DNA from: Alphaproteobacteria bacterium
GTDB lineage: Bacteria; Pseudomonadota; Alphaproteobacteria; RF32; CAG-239
Assembly (NCBI GenBank): GCA_017645485.1
Contig: JAGCOI010000191.1
Span: forward strand, 1 to 6,037
DNA: 6,037 nucleotides
Reading direction: 5' to 3'
In this document: positions 5,943 to 6,037 of the stretch, piece by piece
How positions within the stretch are numbered: position 1 is the stretch's first letter
How the letters are laid out: every line of letters starts with the position of its first letter
Position numbers and translations under genes: made by a program
The notes under the pieces: model-generated
Databases searched by the model: none
What the model was told of the DNA's origin: nothing
What the model saw: only the letters and a program-made list of their open reading frames with translations

Positions 5943-6037
5943 CTATAAAACGGCTTTTACCCCGTTCAAATACCAAACGCCGGCATTTAAATATGTTGCA
6001 AACAAAAGCCATAACAAATAAGGATATTGCAAATACC
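5943..6037 (-). CDS. TspO/MBR-family membrane protein, C-terminal fragment (runs off the right edge)
   Basis: Thirty residues and a TAG stop (5945 down to 5943) are visible on the minus strand. They contain YPYLLWLLFATYLNAGVWYL followed by NGVKAVL. The pattern P-Y-L-x-W-x-x-F-A-x-x-L-N-x-x-V/I-W-x-L-N is the fifth transmembrane helix and end of TspO/MBR (tryptophan-rich sensory) proteins, which bind porphyrins and related ligands in the outer or cytoplasmic membrane. The start and the first four helices lie beyond the window. Transcription comes from the right and ends at the shared terminator five bases past the stop. The short seven-residue tail after the last Asn is normal. Residue pattern and hydrophobicity make the family call fairly sure despite the short length. 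Confidence 0.82.
   Translation of the reverse strand, partial: YLQYPYLLWLLFATYLNAGVWYLNGVKAVL

Noticed and set aside
5898..6036. Alternative minus-strand frame at the right edge reading through the terminator
   Set aside because: It would translate across a perfect terminator hairpin, while the neighbouring frame gives an unmistakable TspO C-terminus and stops before it.
1..6037. A coordinated novel multi-gene system across the window
   Set aside because: All adjacent genes are divergent or convergent and belong to unrelated functions, so there is no operon-like co-organisation to support a shared system.

Overview
The window is an AT-rich, densely coded stretch of a bacterial chromosome, probably from a Gram-negative organism. 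Four things point that way: a TspO/MBR-type protein tail, a UvrD/PcrA helicase with its C-terminal Tudor-like module, a membrane-anchored cell-wall hydrolase, and an intergenic palindromic repeat (core ATTGC…GCAAT) of a type I associate with alphaproteobacterial and other small AT-rich genomes. An AT-rich alphaproteobacterium is my best guess, but it is inference. No phage, transposon, CRISPR, rRNA or tRNA signal was found.

Layout, left to right. (1) The first 29 codons of a MoxR-family AAA+ ATPase run leftward off the window (1-89, minus). They are divergent from (2) a complete UvrD/PcrA DNA helicase (195-2402, plus). (3) Convergent with the helicase, with only five bases between the stops, is a 539-aa protein (2408-4027, minus) that I read as a membrane-anchored GH24 (T4-type) lysozyme-like enzyme with a C-terminal TPR tail. 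(4) Divergent from it is a HAD-superfamily hydrolase (4177-4854, plus). (5) The next 130 bases hold the palindromic repeat and a perfect 8-bp hairpin. (6) A RimJ/RimL-type GNAT acetyltransferase follows (4985-5548, minus). Its Shine-Dalgarno sequence favours the second of two closely spaced ATGs. (7) Divergent from that is a 67-aa charged protein of unknown function (5685-5888, plus) with a strong ribosome binding site. It ends at a strong bidirectional terminator shared with (8) the C-terminal 30 residues of a TspO/MBR-family membrane protein (5943-6037, minus).

Every neighbouring pair of genes is divergent or convergent, so there is no multi-gene operon inside the window and each gene appears to carry its own promoter. 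The genes do not form an obvious pathway: DNA repair, cell-wall cleavage, small-molecule phosphatase and protein or metabolite acetylation sit side by side as ordinary chromosomal housekeeping and accessory genes. The most interesting item is the lysozyme-TPR protein, whose E-x8-D-x7-T active-site pattern can be read from the sequence although overall similarity to lysozymes is low. No intergenic gap exceeds 150 bases.
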